Positions 35,574 to 44,990 of a stretch of 64,000 nt of DNA are shown in pieces (the first letter of the stretch is position 1; every line of letters begins with the position of its first letter). Under the pieces are notes generated by a model. It made no database searches. It was not told where the DNA came from and saw only the letters and a program-made list of their open reading frames with translations. The stretch covers positions 2,046,001-2,110,000 of the forward strand of contig NZ_CP007032.1 in the NCBI RefSeq assembly GCF_000231405.2. The letters are read 5' to 3'. Made by a program: the position numbers and the translations under genes. This stretch comes from Desulfitobacterium metallireducens DSM 15288. Lineage in GTDB: Bacteria; Bacillota; Desulfitobacteriia; Desulfitobacteriales; Desulfitobacteriaceae.

Positions 35574-36632
35574 TTACTCAATAATAATGAACTCCTTTGG
35601 CGCTTGTGTCAAGACCTCACAGCCATTTTCCGTAATTACAGCCATATCTTCGATACGAACGCCACCCCAATCAGGAATATAAATTCCAGGTTCAATCGTA
35701 ATGACCATACCTGGTTTCAGAATCCGTTCTTCCCGAAGATTTAAATTTGGTCCTTCATGAATGGCAAGGCCAACTGAATGTCCTAAACCATGTCCAAAAT
35801 ATTCACCATAACCAGCCTCTGCAATGATGCCTCGTGCAACTGCATCGACTTCTCTCCCTGAGATTCCCGGTTTAAGTGCTGCAATTCCAGCCTTTTGAGC
35901 GCGTAGTACAATCTCATAAATTTCATGCTGTTTTTCTGTCGGTTCACCAAAACAAATCGTTCGTGTAATATCAGAACAATAACCTTGGTAAATTGCGCCA
36001 AAATCCATTGTCAAGAAGTCACCCGGTTGAACTTTTTTCGGGCTTGCTACGCCGTGAGGCATTGAGGAGCGTAATCCAGATGCCACAATGAAGTCAAAAG
36101 AGGCCCCACTCGCACCATTACGACGCATCGCGAATTCGAGTTCCAAGGCAATCTCTTCTTCAGTTTGTCCCACTTCAACAAACTGAAGAATATGGGCAAA
36201 AGCATCATCAGCAAGCTTAACCGCTTGACGAATTTTCTCCAGTTCCTCCACATCTTTAAGTGAACGCAGTTCTGCTAAAAGCTTGGACTGAGGAACCAGC
36301 TCTACTTGAGGAAGTGATTCTTTCAGATCCAAATAGTCCGCATAGGTCGTGTACTCTTCTTCGAAACCGACTCTAGCCGCCTTTTGAGCCAATTCTGTAA
36401 GAGAAGAATACATATTTGTGATCTTAACCACCTGAAAATCAGGAGCTTGCGCAGTGGCTTGTTGTATGTAACGAAAATCCGTAAGTAAATAGGCTTTTTC
36501 AAGTGTAATGAGTAACATTGCACTTGTTCCAGTAAAACCACTCATATAGCGACGATTTTCCGGTGAGGCGAGGATAAAAGCATCTAACTTTTCCTCCTGC
36601 ATTTTCAAGCGAATTCTTTCTAATCGACTCAT
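35574..36632 (-). CDS. M24 family aminopeptidase (Xaa-Pro peptidase-like)
   Basis: 352 residues: creatinase N-domain (SRLERIRLKMQEEKLDAFILASPENRRYMSGFTG) and pita-bread metallopeptidase with ligands in TMDFGAIYQGYCSDITRT (two Asp), GHGLGHSVGLAIHEGP (His), TIEPGIYIPD (Glu) and GGVRIEDMAV (Glu). Releases residues N-terminal to proline; YqhT-like by context with efp. Good AAAGGGG start. Confidence 0.93.
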   Translation of the reverse strand: MSRLERIRLKMQEEKLDAFILASPENRRYMSGFTGTSAMLLITLEKAYLLTDFRYIQQATAQAPDFQVVKITNMYSSLTELAQKAARVGFEEEYTTYADYLDLKESLPQVELVPQSKLLAELRSLKDVEELEKIRQAVKLADDAFAHILQFVEVGQTEEEIALELEFAMRRNGASGASFDFIVASGLRSSMPHGVASPKKVQPGDFLTMDFGAIYQGYCSDITRTICFGEPTEKQHEIYEIVLRAQKAGIAALKPGISGREVDAVARGIIAEAGYGEYFGHGLGHSVGLAIHEGPNLNLREERILKPGMVITIEPGIYIPDWGGVRIEDMAVITENGCEVLTQAPKEFIIIE

Positions 36633-36714
36633 GCCATTTACCCCTTTCCTAACACAACAAATTTTATCATAAATTTTCCGCTACGACTAGTTTCCCTTCA
36701 TTTTTGGCAATTAA

Positions 36715-36751
36715 TAAGCCGGATGAGAATTTAACTCAACCGACTTGCTTA
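36715..36751 (-). terminator. terminator after the LysM gene / pilus locus 1
   Basis: TAAG-CCGG-TGAG pairs with CTCA-aCCG-aCTT around an A/T loop, 11 nt after the LysM gene stop; followed by ATTAATTG, so the U-tract is poor. Confidence 0.5.
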
Positions 36752-36761
36752 ATCCTTCACT

Positions 36762-37472
36762 TTACTTGCGAAATATCTGCGGACGCATCTGGCGAATATC
36801 AAAACCGAGTTCTTGTGTCCGCGTTAGCGGATTTTGCATAGGTTGGCTTTGCTCACCATATAACCCCATCTGACCTGTCGGAGCAAAAGAAGTATTAGGA
36901 CCGAATTGACTGGATGGAACAGATTCATTGGACTGACTTTGTTGAGTTGTTGTTCCGCTGATACCTGGGCTTTGGCCAAAAGATAAATTTGCAGTCCCCG
37001 AGGATGGCTTCGCGGAAGGTGCAGTCGCGGATACCGTTGTTCCTCCCCCTTCGCTCATCAAACGAGGAGAATGCACAATATCGACATTACTCAGCATAAT
37101 TTGAACTTCGCACGGACCGTGTTCACCTTGGGGCTGTATTTTACGAATCTCTGTCCGTGGAACAATCAAATGGATTTCATGAGGAACTCTACTTTCCCCA
37201 ATCCGCTTAATTCGAAAGCGAACCCCTTCAATTTCCATTTCTACATCATCCATCTTATCTCCAGCATACTGATTTCCCTTGTCAACACTTATTTCAGCAT
37301 ACTGTTCATGAGCATTGGAACTTTTGAGTTCCGGCAGAACAATCTTTTGACCAATCTGGAGCGTCAAAGGATTTATTCCAGGGTTCGCAAGCATCCATTC
37401 TTCACAGGTTCCGCCAAGTCGTTGAGCAAGACGGAAATAATCATCTCCACGCTGGATTACGTAATCAGGCAT
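36762..37472 (-). CDS. LysM-domain protein with low-complexity tail
   Basis: 236 residues. Residues 3-50 are a LysM fold (YVIQRGDDYFRLAQRLGGTCEEWMLANPGINPLTLQIGQKIVLP). A middle domain follows (VEMEIEGVRFRIKRIGESRVPHEIHLIVPRTEIRK), then a Ser/Gly/Gln/Pro-rich tail of about 100 residues. No signal peptide is visible. Such proteins occur in spore coats (SafA-like) and at the cell wall. It follows pilO by 26 bp and may be an added part of pilus locus 1 or a spore protein. Confidence 0.8.
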   Translation of the reverse strand: MPDYVIQRGDDYFRLAQRLGGTCEEWMLANPGINPLTLQIGQKIVLPELKSSNAHEQYAEISVDKGNQYAGDKMDDVEMEIEGVRFRIKRIGESRVPHEIHLIVPRTEIRKIQPQGEHGPCEVQIMLSNVDIVHSPRLMSEGGGTTVSATAPSAKPSSGTANLSFGQSPGISGTTTQQSQSNESVPSSQFGPNTSFAPTGQMGLYGEQSQPMQNPLTRTQELGFDIRQMRPQIFRK

Positions 37473-37498
37473 TAAGTTCGCCCCCTCTCCCTTCCATA

Positions 37499-38002
37499 TT
37501 ATGGTGAATCAGGTTTGTCAGGTTCATAAAAATAAACTTTTAGAACTGACTCCCCGCCTTCGGGGTTAAGCCGAACCTCCTGAATCTGAATCGCTTGATC
37601 GGAATTATTTTCAAGATGCTGAAAAGCAGTTTCAATCCCGCTCCAACTTCCCGCTAATTTAAAATGAAACAAAGCATAACTTAATCTTCTGGGTTGATCT
37701 GAACTTATTGAATCCTTGCTCTCATTCTCAATCCGGTCTAAATTGACCGAAAGCACTTGGACATTTTCCTCCTTAAAAAATCTTTGGCATTCTTCAATTG
37801 TCGTTGGAAGATCCATTAGAGTAGGAAACATGACTTGCTGAATTTCAGGACGTTGGAGTTCCACTTGCGCTTGCCAATACTTTCTCTCAACGTTTAACTC
37901 CTGATTCTTATCATGGATCGGATAATAGATCAGACCCATCAAGAAAAGAGCCCCACCCACAATTACCAGATATTTTAGACGATGATATTCTATCCCTAGC
38001 AC
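37499..38002 (-). CDS. pilO: PilO-like type IV pilus inner-membrane protein
   Basis: 167 residues: one N-terminal membrane helix (YLVIVGGALFLMGLIYYPI), coiled coil, then a ferredoxin-like PilO domain (PTTIEECQRFFKEENVQVLSVNLDRI, FHFKLAGSWSGIETAFQHLENN). GTG start with GAGGTGA, overlapping the upstream gene end region. Part of the PilMNO alignment complex of locus 1. Confidence 0.82.
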   Translation of the reverse strand: MLGIEYHRLKYLVIVGGALFLMGLIYYPIHDKNQELNVERKYWQAQVELQRPEIQQVMFPTLMDLPTTIEECQRFFKEENVQVLSVNLDRIENESKDSISSDQPRRLSYALFHFKLAGSWSGIETAFQHLENNSDQAIQIQEVRLNPEGGESVLKVYFYEPDKPDSP

Positions 38003-38006
38003 GCTC

Positions 38007-39413
38007 TCACCTCACAGCAGTTACCGTGAAATTGATCACGGAAGGCGCTTCTTGACGGTATTCATGGAGATGAACCTGTCTCCAATCTTGATCTTGTAGA
38101 TCCATCAGGAATTGTTCAAATTGGCCAGCCTTCAAAGCCGTACCTTGCAGGGTAAGTACCGATTCTTTATACTCCAGATGCTCGAAGCTTATCCCGTCAC
38201 CTACAAGGTCTCGAAGTGAAATCAGAGAAGTTGTAATTCCCCTGCTCGACCCTTTTGCTTCCTTCCATTCGTTCACTAAGTAAGTCTGGCTTTGTTGCTG
38301 AGCCTGTTGGGTTTCAACATTTGTTTTCAGGTCATCAACTTCCGCTTGCAAGACTTTCTGTTGATTCTTCCCCTGAACCCACAGACCCAAACTACTGAGA
38401 AGAATACTTAATATAAGGCCTGCAACTATCCATTTTTGATGACTTTCTCTTTTCTTCAGAAGATATTCAGAGAGAAGATTGATGTTTTGAGTCTTACCTT
38501 TCTGACCCCTACCGAGCACCAACCCTAGACAAGGCAAGCACGGAAGAATCGACTGGGGAAGACTTTTTCTCCAAGGCCATGTCTCCACTAATTGTTCAAG
38601 TGATGAAATCTCAGTCAGCTGATTCAGACCAGGTAGTTTTGCATCCATTAAACTTTGGGCAAAAAATAATACGCTTCTCTGTCCACTTGTAAATATTCGA
38701 TGAATAGGGGTTTCAGTATTTATCAATCTAAAAATACGAGCAATTTCATCAATCCATTCCTGAGGATCACTTCCCGAAGAAACTGGAAAGAATCGAGTCA
38801 TCTCCGGAAGGATTCCATGATACAAGAGGATTTGAATTCCACCCTTCGTTTCACTAAAATATAAATAACGTTCCTGAGGTTGAAGATTTAAGGCATTCCC
38901 CATGGCAGTCACCGAAAATTCAACGGTAATTGGTTTAAAACCCGCTCCCCTCAATGTTTGGAGCATACTCTCTAGTACAGATCGCCGTGTTGCACCTAAG
39001 GTAACCCTCATTCTATTTAGCTTCTTATTCTCCTCAGTCAAAGCATACCCGATCACTTGATTATCTTGGGGAATTGGTGTTTCTTCCTTGGCCAGATACT
39101 GGATGGCCGCCTCACGAAACTTTGGATCAATCCAAGGAAGAGGATATTCCCGAATAAATCCATTTACTAGCGGGATTGCTAACCGAATTGGTGTATTAAC
39201 GGGAATTTTATGGGCTTGACGAATCTCATTTAGAAGTTCGGTTAACATTTCGCTCTGAACTTGGCCTTGTTCAAGCCATCCTCCGGGAATCGAACGCGAG
39301 TCAAACTTGACCTGATTCAGGTTAACAAGCTTACCCCGCTTCGATTCTGAAATATAGACGAGAAGATGCAATTCCCGCTCACACAGCTCGAGGCAAACCT
39401 GCAATCCGGACAT
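38007..39413 (-). CDS. PilM-PilN fusion, pilus assembly ATPase-like/inner-membrane protein
   Basis: 468 residues. The N-terminal 310 residues have the actin-like PilM layout. A charged stretch, one membrane helix (WIVAGLILSILLSSLGLWV, about residue 325-345), a coiled coil and a PilN-like domain (LISLRDLVGDGISFEHLEYKESVLTLQGTALKAGQFEQFLMDLQ) follow. In locus 2 the same functions are on two separate genes, so this looks like a gene fusion. Starts after AAAGGAG. Confidence 0.78.
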   Translation of the reverse strand: MSGLQVCLELCERELHLLVYISESKRGKLVNLNQVKFDSRSIPGGWLEQGQVQSEMLTELLNEIRQAHKIPVNTPIRLAIPLVNGFIREYPLPWIDPKFREAAIQYLAKEETPIPQDNQVIGYALTEENKKLNRMRVTLGATRRSVLESMLQTLRGAGFKPITVEFSVTAMGNALNLQPQERYLYFSETKGGIQILLYHGILPEMTRFFPVSSGSDPQEWIDEIARIFRLINTETPIHRIFTSGQRSVLFFAQSLMDAKLPGLNQLTEISSLEQLVETWPWRKSLPQSILPCLPCLGLVLGRGQKGKTQNINLLSEYLLKKRESHQKWIVAGLILSILLSSLGLWVQGKNQQKVLQAEVDDLKTNVETQQAQQQSQTYLVNEWKEAKGSSRGITTSLISLRDLVGDGISFEHLEYKESVLTLQGTALKAGQFEQFLMDLQDQDWRQVHLHEYRQEAPSVINFTVTAVR

Positions 39414-39437
39414 AAACTCGCTCCTTTCAGTCTGTTT

Positions 39438-40202
39438 CTAGAAAAGGGTCAAGTACGCTTGGATCAGACAATCTCCGCCAAATAGGGTTGCATAGGCTCC
39501 GAGTACGAGAAACGGGCCAAAAGGGATCTGTGCCCGAAATTCCCTGCCTCGAATAACCATCCAAAGTAGCCCGATAATAGAGCCAATCAAACTCGCGATA
39601 AAAAGAGCAAGCAGGATGTTAGGAAATCCCAGAAATGCACCCATACCCGCAATCAATTTGACATCTCCTAACCCCATCCCTTGTGGATAAATCTTAGCGA
39701 TTAACCAGAAAGCACCTCCTGCCCCGATCGCTGAAGCAAGACTTTCTCCTCCAGAAAGTCCCATCGGAAGAAAAAAAGAAGACCCAATTCCAATCGTAAG
39801 GAGAGGGAGTGTTAAAACATCCGGTAAGCGCATGGTATCCCAATCAATGAGGGCTAAGGCTAAAAGGACAGCCAACAGGATAAAATGAAGCCCAAGCACA
39901 GGAAGAGGCTCCGCAGGGTTTCTCCATGCCCACAAGAAGAACAAGAGACCTGTCAGCAATTCTACCCCTGGATATCGCCAGGATATTTTGGTGCCACAGG
40001 AATGGCACTGCCCACGAAGTGCAATAAAACTCAAGACGGGAACAAGCTCCCAAGCTTTTAGGGCATGGTTACATTGAGTACAGTGAGAGCCGGGTTTTAC
40101 GATAGATTCCCCACGAGGTACACGATAAATAACAACGTTTAAAAAGCTTCCGATGATAAGTCCAAAGATTCCCCAAAACAGGCTCATAATAATCTCGTCC
40201 AC
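39438..40202 (-). CDS. pilD: type IV prepilin peptidase / N-methyltransferase
   Basis: About 254 residues, polytopic. N-terminal GLIIGSFLNVVIYRVPRGESIV, two CxxC pairs of the zinc/methylase domain (CTQCNHALKAWELVPVLSF, CHSCGTKISWRYPGVELLTG), and the aspartate-protease sites ALIDWDTMRLPD and GMGLGDVKLIAGMGAFLG. Cleaves prepilins after Gly and methylates the new N-terminus. The only such enzyme in the window, so it probably serves both pilus loci. GTG 40202 follows AGAGGT. Confidence 0.95.
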   Translation of the reverse strand: MDEIIMSLFWGIFGLIIGSFLNVVIYRVPRGESIVKPGSHCTQCNHALKAWELVPVLSFIALRGQCHSCGTKISWRYPGVELLTGLLFFLWAWRNPAEPLPVLGLHFILLAVLLALALIDWDTMRLPDVLTLPLLTIGIGSSFFLPMGLSGGESLASAIGAGGAFWLIAKIYPQGMGLGDVKLIAGMGAFLGFPNILLALFIASLIGSIIGLLWMVIRGREFRAQIPFGPFLVLGAYATLFGGDCLIQAYLTLF

Positions 40203-40253
40203 AATTCTTACCTCTAATATTATCATTTAATACATTCTTACTTTAGGTAAAGT

Positions 40254-40742
40254 TTAATTACTTGAAGTCCAGAGTATGTCAGCTAAAGTTGGATCGTAGG
40301 CCCGCACCTCAGCCCCTAATCCATCTGTCGCAAGATAAATCATAATTAAATTCGTAGGAGTTGGCGAAGCAGGTATCAATCCATCTGTACCCAGAGTTGA
40401 TACTCCAAATCCTTTGTTAGCATCGTCTGTTTTCTGTTGCGTTGTCGCTATATCGAGTTTAGCGACATATTTCGGAATGAAATTAGCAGCTGTTACCTTA
40501 CCCGCGGTCGCGGAAAACTCCGTGGTCGTCGGTTTAGGATAGATTCCATTTTCCGCCTGATAACGATCTAAGGCAGCTTTTACTTGGTAAGCTGTAGCAA
40601 TATCGGCATTTCTACGGGCTGTTTCTGAACTCGAACTAATCTTGGGTATAGTGATCGCTGCCAATACAGAAATAATGACAACCACCATCAGGACTTCAAC
40701 CAAGGTAAATCCTTCATGTTTAATCTTCGAGCATTTAACCAT
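40254..40742 (-). CDS. type IV pilin / GspG-like major prepilin of locus 1
   Basis: About 162 residues. Prepilin leader KHEG, cleavage before FTLVEVLMVVVIISVLAAITIPKI with Glu at +5, then KAALDRYQAENGIYPKP as in GspG/PulG. It lies between pilC and pilD. The second ATG has GGAGG upstream. Confidence 0.9.
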   Translation of the reverse strand: MVKCSKIKHEGFTLVEVLMVVVIISVLAAITIPKISSSSETARRNADIATAYQVKAALDRYQAENGIYPKPTTTEFSATAGKVTAANFIPKYVAKLDIATTQQKTDDANKGFGVSTLGTDGLIPASPTPTNLIMIYLATDGLGAEVRAYDPTLADILWTSSN

Positions 40743-40760
40743 TTCTCCGTCCTCCATTTT

Positions 40761-41990
40761 CTATTGGATTTTCGTTCCTACCTCAAAAACAGGCATCATC
40801 ACTCCAATAGCTATAGCTCCAATGATTGCTGCAATTCCAATAACTAAGATTGGACCTAAGATCGACGTTAATCGTTCCATTTTTTCTTCTAAATCCTGGC
40901 GCAATATCTTTGCTAAATGGTGAAGGATCGTACTCAATTGACCAGACTCCTCTCCTATTGCCCAGAGCAGATCAACATCAGGAGGAAAAAATGAATCCGA
41001 TTGAAATATCATCGAGAGGCGTCTTCCTTCACGAGTCGCGCGCGTTAATTCCCGAATTTTCTCTTTCATCACAGGTAAGCGCACCGTTTCTTGAGCAAGG
41101 CTTAAAGCATCCGCAAGAGGAATACCAGCCTCCATCAATGTTCCAAGTATCCTGAAAAACTGAACTTGGTCACTTTGTCTATAAAGTGAGCCCCACAGAG
41201 GAATTCGCTCCAAAAATTTGAGACCTTTACCTCTCCATTCTTTGGCATACTTCAGACGTAAAAAACATAGTCCCCCCAAAATACTGATAAATAACAAGCT
41301 AAGGCTGAGAGGGATCCAGCGAGCAACCGTAAAAATGACTTGAGTCATAAGTGGCAAAGTACTATCTAAATTGCTTAAAACCTGTTCATAAACCGGTAAA
41401 ACAAATAGGCTAAGCGCAAAAACAACGCCAAGTGCGAGAATGAAGAGAAAACTAGGATAGGCCAACGCTCCCTTAATCTTACGCTGGAACTTGTACTCCT
41501 CTTCCAAATCACTCGCCAGCTGAGTTAATATTCCCGGTAATTTTCCAGCTTGCTCACCTGCCCGAATCAAGGCCCTTATGACTGGAGTGGGGGGTGGATT
41601 AACGTCATTCAAAGCCTCTGAAAGCTCTAATCCAGCTTCAATATTTGCTTTAACCTCTGCCCAATTCGTTTGCCTACCTATTCTTGCTTTTCTTCGCCCT
41701 TGAATAGACATCAAGTCAAGAGCGGAAGTAATGGGAATTCCCGCTTCGAGAAGCATTCCTAAACGTTGGCTCAAATCTGTCCAAAATCGGAGAGAATTTT
41801 GTCGCAAATCAAAAGCTTGAAGCGCAGAAAGGATCTCACTCAGACCTTGAGAAGAACGAATCAAAATGGGGTAATATCCTTCATGATATAAACGTCGTCG
41901 GATCTCTGCTAGACCCGTCCCCTGCCAGGTTCCTTGAATGATTCGGCCTTCAGCATCAGCCGCCTTCCAGAAATATTCTCGAACCTTCAT
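40761..41990 (-). CDS. pilC: type IV pilus inner-membrane platform protein PilC (locus 1)
   Basis: 409 residues, two GspF domains: WTDLSQRLGMLLEAGIPITSALDLM and FFRILGTLMEAGIPLADALSLAQET; ALIRAGEQAGKLPGILTQLA and LLWAIGEESGQLSTILHHLA; three membrane helices. Full length. Confidence 0.94.
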   Translation of the reverse strand: MKVREYFWKAADAEGRIIQGTWQGTGLAEIRRRLYHEGYYPILIRSSQGLSEILSALQAFDLRQNSLRFWTDLSQRLGMLLEAGIPITSALDLMSIQGRRKARIGRQTNWAEVKANIEAGLELSEALNDVNPPPTPVIRALIRAGEQAGKLPGILTQLASDLEEEYKFQRKIKGALAYPSFLFILALGVVFALSLFVLPVYEQVLSNLDSTLPLMTQVIFTVARWIPLSLSLLFISILGGLCFLRLKYAKEWRGKGLKFLERIPLWGSLYRQSDQVQFFRILGTLMEAGIPLADALSLAQETVRLPVMKEKIRELTRATREGRRLSMIFQSDSFFPPDVDLLWAIGEESGQLSTILHHLAKILRQDLEEKMERLTSILGPILVIGIAAIIGAIAIGVMMPVFEVGTKIQ

Positions 41991-42021
41991 CCCACCGACT
42001 CCTCTTTAAAACACGTTCTCT

Positions 42022-43059
42022 TTAACGTCCCAGCACCTGTAACTTTTCTTGTACTACCTCTGGTGAAATCAATCCTTGTCTGACTAAATCTTGGAGGCCT
42101 CTTTCCATAGACTGCATACCCTGCTTTCCCCCCGTTTGGATCACGGTGGGAAGTTGGTGGGTTTTTCCTTCGCGGATTAAATTTCGGGCGCCTTGAGTAA
42201 CCCTCAAAATTTCAAAAGCTGCAACTCGACCTTGTTTATCTGCCCGTGGCAAGAGTTGCTGAGCTAAAACTCCCTGGAGCACCGCCGCTAACTGAACCCG
42301 AATTTGTTGTTGTTGATAAGGAGGAAAAACATCAATCATCCGATCAACAGCCTGTGTCGCATCATTGGTATGGAGCGTACTAAAAACCAAGTGTCCTGTT
42401 TCAGCCGCGGTCACCGCTGTGCTTATAGTCTCTAAATCCCGCATTTCCCCGACGAGAATCACGTCCGGATCCTGACGCAAAACAGAACGAAGTGCATTAG
42501 CAAAGGAAAGCGTATCATTTCCAATCTCGCGCTGATTAACTAAACTTAAGCGATGCTGGTGGAGATATTCAATCGGATCCTCAATCGTCACAATATGAGC
42601 AGAGCGCGTCCGGTTAATATAATCAATCAGCGAGGCCAAAGTTGTCGACTTACCACTTCCCGTCGGGCCTGTCACTAATACTAAACCTTTTTCAAGTTTT
42701 GCTAACTCTATACAAACCGATGGTAAACCTAAACTTTCGGGTGAAGGGACTGTAAACGGAATAATCCGAATGACAACAGCAACCGAACCTCGTTGCCGAA
42801 AGGCATTCACCCGAAAACGTCCTACTCCGGACAGACTATACGAAAAATCGAGTTCACCCATTTCCAAAAAGCGTTGTGCTTGAGTCTCATTCATCAAAGA
42901 ATGGGCAAATTGATCCAGCTCTTGACGAGATAATTTTTCTTCCCCAATGCGCGTTAAAACCCCATCAATTCGGAGAACTGGAGGACTTTCAACTGCCAAA
43001 TGAATATCTGATGCTTTATGTTCTACTGCTAATTGAAGTAACGACTCAATATTTAACAT
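42022..43059 (-). CDS. pilT: twitching motility (retraction) ATPase PilT
   Basis: 345 residues. LLQLAVEHKASDIHLAVESPPVLRIDG N-domain, Walker A TGPTGSGKSTTLASLIDYIN, IEDPIEYLH, and Walker B/His box RQDPDVILVGEMRDLETISTAVTAAETGHLVFSTLHTNDA. The only PilT in the window; suggests that locus 1 builds retractile pili. Confidence 0.95.
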   Translation of the reverse strand: MLNIESLLQLAVEHKASDIHLAVESPPVLRIDGVLTRIGEEKLSRQELDQFAHSLMNETQAQRFLEMGELDFSYSLSGVGRFRVNAFRQRGSVAVVIRIIPFTVPSPESLGLPSVCIELAKLEKGLVLVTGPTGSGKSTTLASLIDYINRTRSAHIVTIEDPIEYLHQHRLSLVNQREIGNDTLSFANALRSVLRQDPDVILVGEMRDLETISTAVTAAETGHLVFSTLHTNDATQAVDRMIDVFPPYQQQQIRVQLAAVLQGVLAQQLLPRADKQGRVAAFEILRVTQGARNLIREGKTHQLPTVIQTGGKQGMQSMERGLQDLVRQGLISPEVVQEKLQVLGR

Positions 43060-43084
43060 TTACTACACCTCTCTGGTTTAAGGT

Positions 43085-43147
43085 AAAGAAAACCCGACTT
43101 TCGCCGAGCCTTAGCGAGAAACGAAAGTCGCTGGTTGCACTTATGCT
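43085..43147. repeat. dispersed palindromic repeat, copy A
   Basis: Begins AAAGAAAACCC, contains CGACTTTCG...CGAAAGTCG (9-bp stem) and TTAGCGA, ends TTGCACTTATGC. A related copy lies at 46877-46935. It lies between pilB and pilT. Confidence 0.6.
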
Positions 43148-43178
43148 ATCTGCCCCAAACTTATACTTTCTGTTAGTG

Positions 43179-44990
43179 CTAGACACCCGTTGATGAGCTC
43201 CAGACTTCTTCCCATGTTGTTAACCCTTTTCTAACCTTATCTAATCCGTCTTGATACAAAGGGATCATTCCTGAACTTAAGGCAGCTCGTTCAAGCTCAA
43301 GCGCACTCTGCCGAGCTAAAACCAAATTTTTAATCGTCGAATCATAGTGTAATAATTCATGAATTCCAATTCTCCCTGAATATCCAGTTCCCCGGCAATG
43401 AGGGCAACCCTTCGCTTGAAAAATCTCTTCAAAGGTTTCACTCAACCCTAATGAATCCCGTTCAACCTTGCTTAAAGTATGAGGCTCTTTGCATTTCTCA
43501 CACAATTTTCGGACTAAACGTTGAGAAAGTACGCCCCGAATCGCGCCCCCTAATAAATAAGGCTCAATCCCCATATCCATTAACCGAGTCAACGCTTCAG
43601 CCGCAGTATTCGTATGTAGCGTCGAGAGAACCAAGTGTCCCGTTAAGGCTGCTGCAATCGCAATCCGCGCAGTCTCTTCATCCCGTATTTCCCCAATCAT
43701 AATCACATCTGGATCTTGTCTTAGAATCGCTCTTAAGCCCTTGGCAAATGTTAAACCAATGCGGGGTTGAACTTGAACATGAACAACTCCAGGCAAGCGG
43801 TATTCTACAGGATCTTCAATCGAAACGATGTTCAATTTCTCTGAAGCTAATTCTCGCAAAAGAGCATAGAGTGTTGTCGTTTTGCCACTGCCCGTCGGCC
43901 CCACAACAAGAATAATTCCATGAGGTTGTTTAAGTAGAAGTCGCATCTTTTCTTCAACTTCAATCCTCATTCCCAACTGTTGCAGCGTTCGCTGAGCTGT
44001 ATCCGGATTCAATAACCGGACAACGACTTTTTCTCCATAGACTGTTGGCAAAGAGGCGAGCCTTAAATCAATCCAGTTGCCAGCCACCGTTAATTCAGTT
44101 CTTCCATCTTGAGGTAAGCGTTTTTCCGCAACATCCATACGAGCCATCACTTTTAAGCGAGCAATCACATTCCGAGCAACTTCTAAAGGAAATTTCTGTC
44201 GTGTCTCTAAACGTCCATCGATCCGGTAACGCACAATAAATTGATCTTCACGCGGTTCCCAATGCACATCACTAGCCCCGAGAGAAACTGCTTCTATTAG
44301 CAGGGAATCAACCAACCGTACAGTTGGCGCATCATCTTCCAAGTTTTCCATGCGTTCAAAAACGGAGGGTTCCTGATTTAAAGCGTCTTTTTGACTCGAC
44401 GCTAATTGGGCAACCGAATTTTCAACCGTCACATATTTACGAATTGCTGCCTCAATCTCATTCTGATCAGCAAGGAAGGGTTCAATTTGATATCCTGTCA
44501 AAACTCGGATATTATCTATAACCTGCAGATTACCCGGATCCGCCATCGCAACCTGTAAGCGATTTTCTTGAAGCTTAAGAGGGATCAACAGGTATCGTCG
44601 AGTCATTTCCTCTTGAATCAATTTGACCATAACCGGGTCAATTTCGACTTCGGTCAATTTAATCCAAGGAACACCTAGATAAGAACCCAACGCTTCGAGC
44701 ATTTCCTCACGTTCTAGGAAACCTTCCCGAACCATACATTCACCCAAACGTTCATGGGACAACTGTTGGCTTTTTAACGCTTGCGAAAGTTGACTTGAGT
44801 CAATTCTGCTGTGGTCGAGTAAGAACTTGCCGAAGCCTCCCTCCCCCAAATAGGGTTCTTTTCTTTCTCTAACTCCTAATTCAACGCATTCCCAAGGCTT
44901 TTGTTTCTTTTGATTATACCAGTCTTTAATACTCAATACAGTTCTCGTGTAACTTACTGATAGATTTCCTGATATTGTGACACTACCCAT
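43179..44990 (-). CDS. pilB: type IV pilus assembly ATPase PilB/GspE (locus 1)
   Basis: Up to 603 residues. MshEN-type N-domain (LLDHSRIDSSQLSQALKSQQL), then AVSLGASDVHWEPRED, Walker A VVGPTGSGKTTTLYALL, IEDPVEYR, RQDPDVIMIGEIRDEETARIA, TGHLVLSTLHTN and the four-Cys zinc site CEKCKEP...CPHCRGTGYSGR. The N-terminal start is unclear: the ATG at 44990 overlaps the upstream gene by 37 bp and has no strong ribosome site; a downstream TTG is possible. Confidence 0.94.
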   Translation of the reverse strand: MGSVTISGNLSVSYTRTVLSIKDWYNQKKQKPWECVELGVRERKEPYLGEGGFGKFLLDHSRIDSSQLSQALKSQQLSHERLGECMVREGFLEREEMLEALGSYLGVPWIKLTEVEIDPVMVKLIQEEMTRRYLLIPLKLQENRLQVAMADPGNLQVIDNIRVLTGYQIEPFLADQNEIEAAIRKYVTVENSVAQLASSQKDALNQEPSVFERMENLEDDAPTVRLVDSLLIEAVSLGASDVHWEPREDQFIVRYRIDGRLETRQKFPLEVARNVIARLKVMARMDVAEKRLPQDGRTELTVAGNWIDLRLASLPTVYGEKVVVRLLNPDTAQRTLQQLGMRIEVEEKMRLLLKQPHGIILVVGPTGSGKTTTLYALLRELASEKLNIVSIEDPVEYRLPGVVHVQVQPRIGLTFAKGLRAILRQDPDVIMIGEIRDEETARIAIAAALTGHLVLSTLHTNTAAEALTRLMDMGIEPYLLGGAIRGVLSQRLVRKLCEKCKEPHTLSKVERDSLGLSETFEEIFQAKGCPHCRGTGYSGRIGIHELLHYDSTIKNLVLARQSALELERAALSSGMIPLYQDGLDKVRKGLTTWEEVWSSSTGV

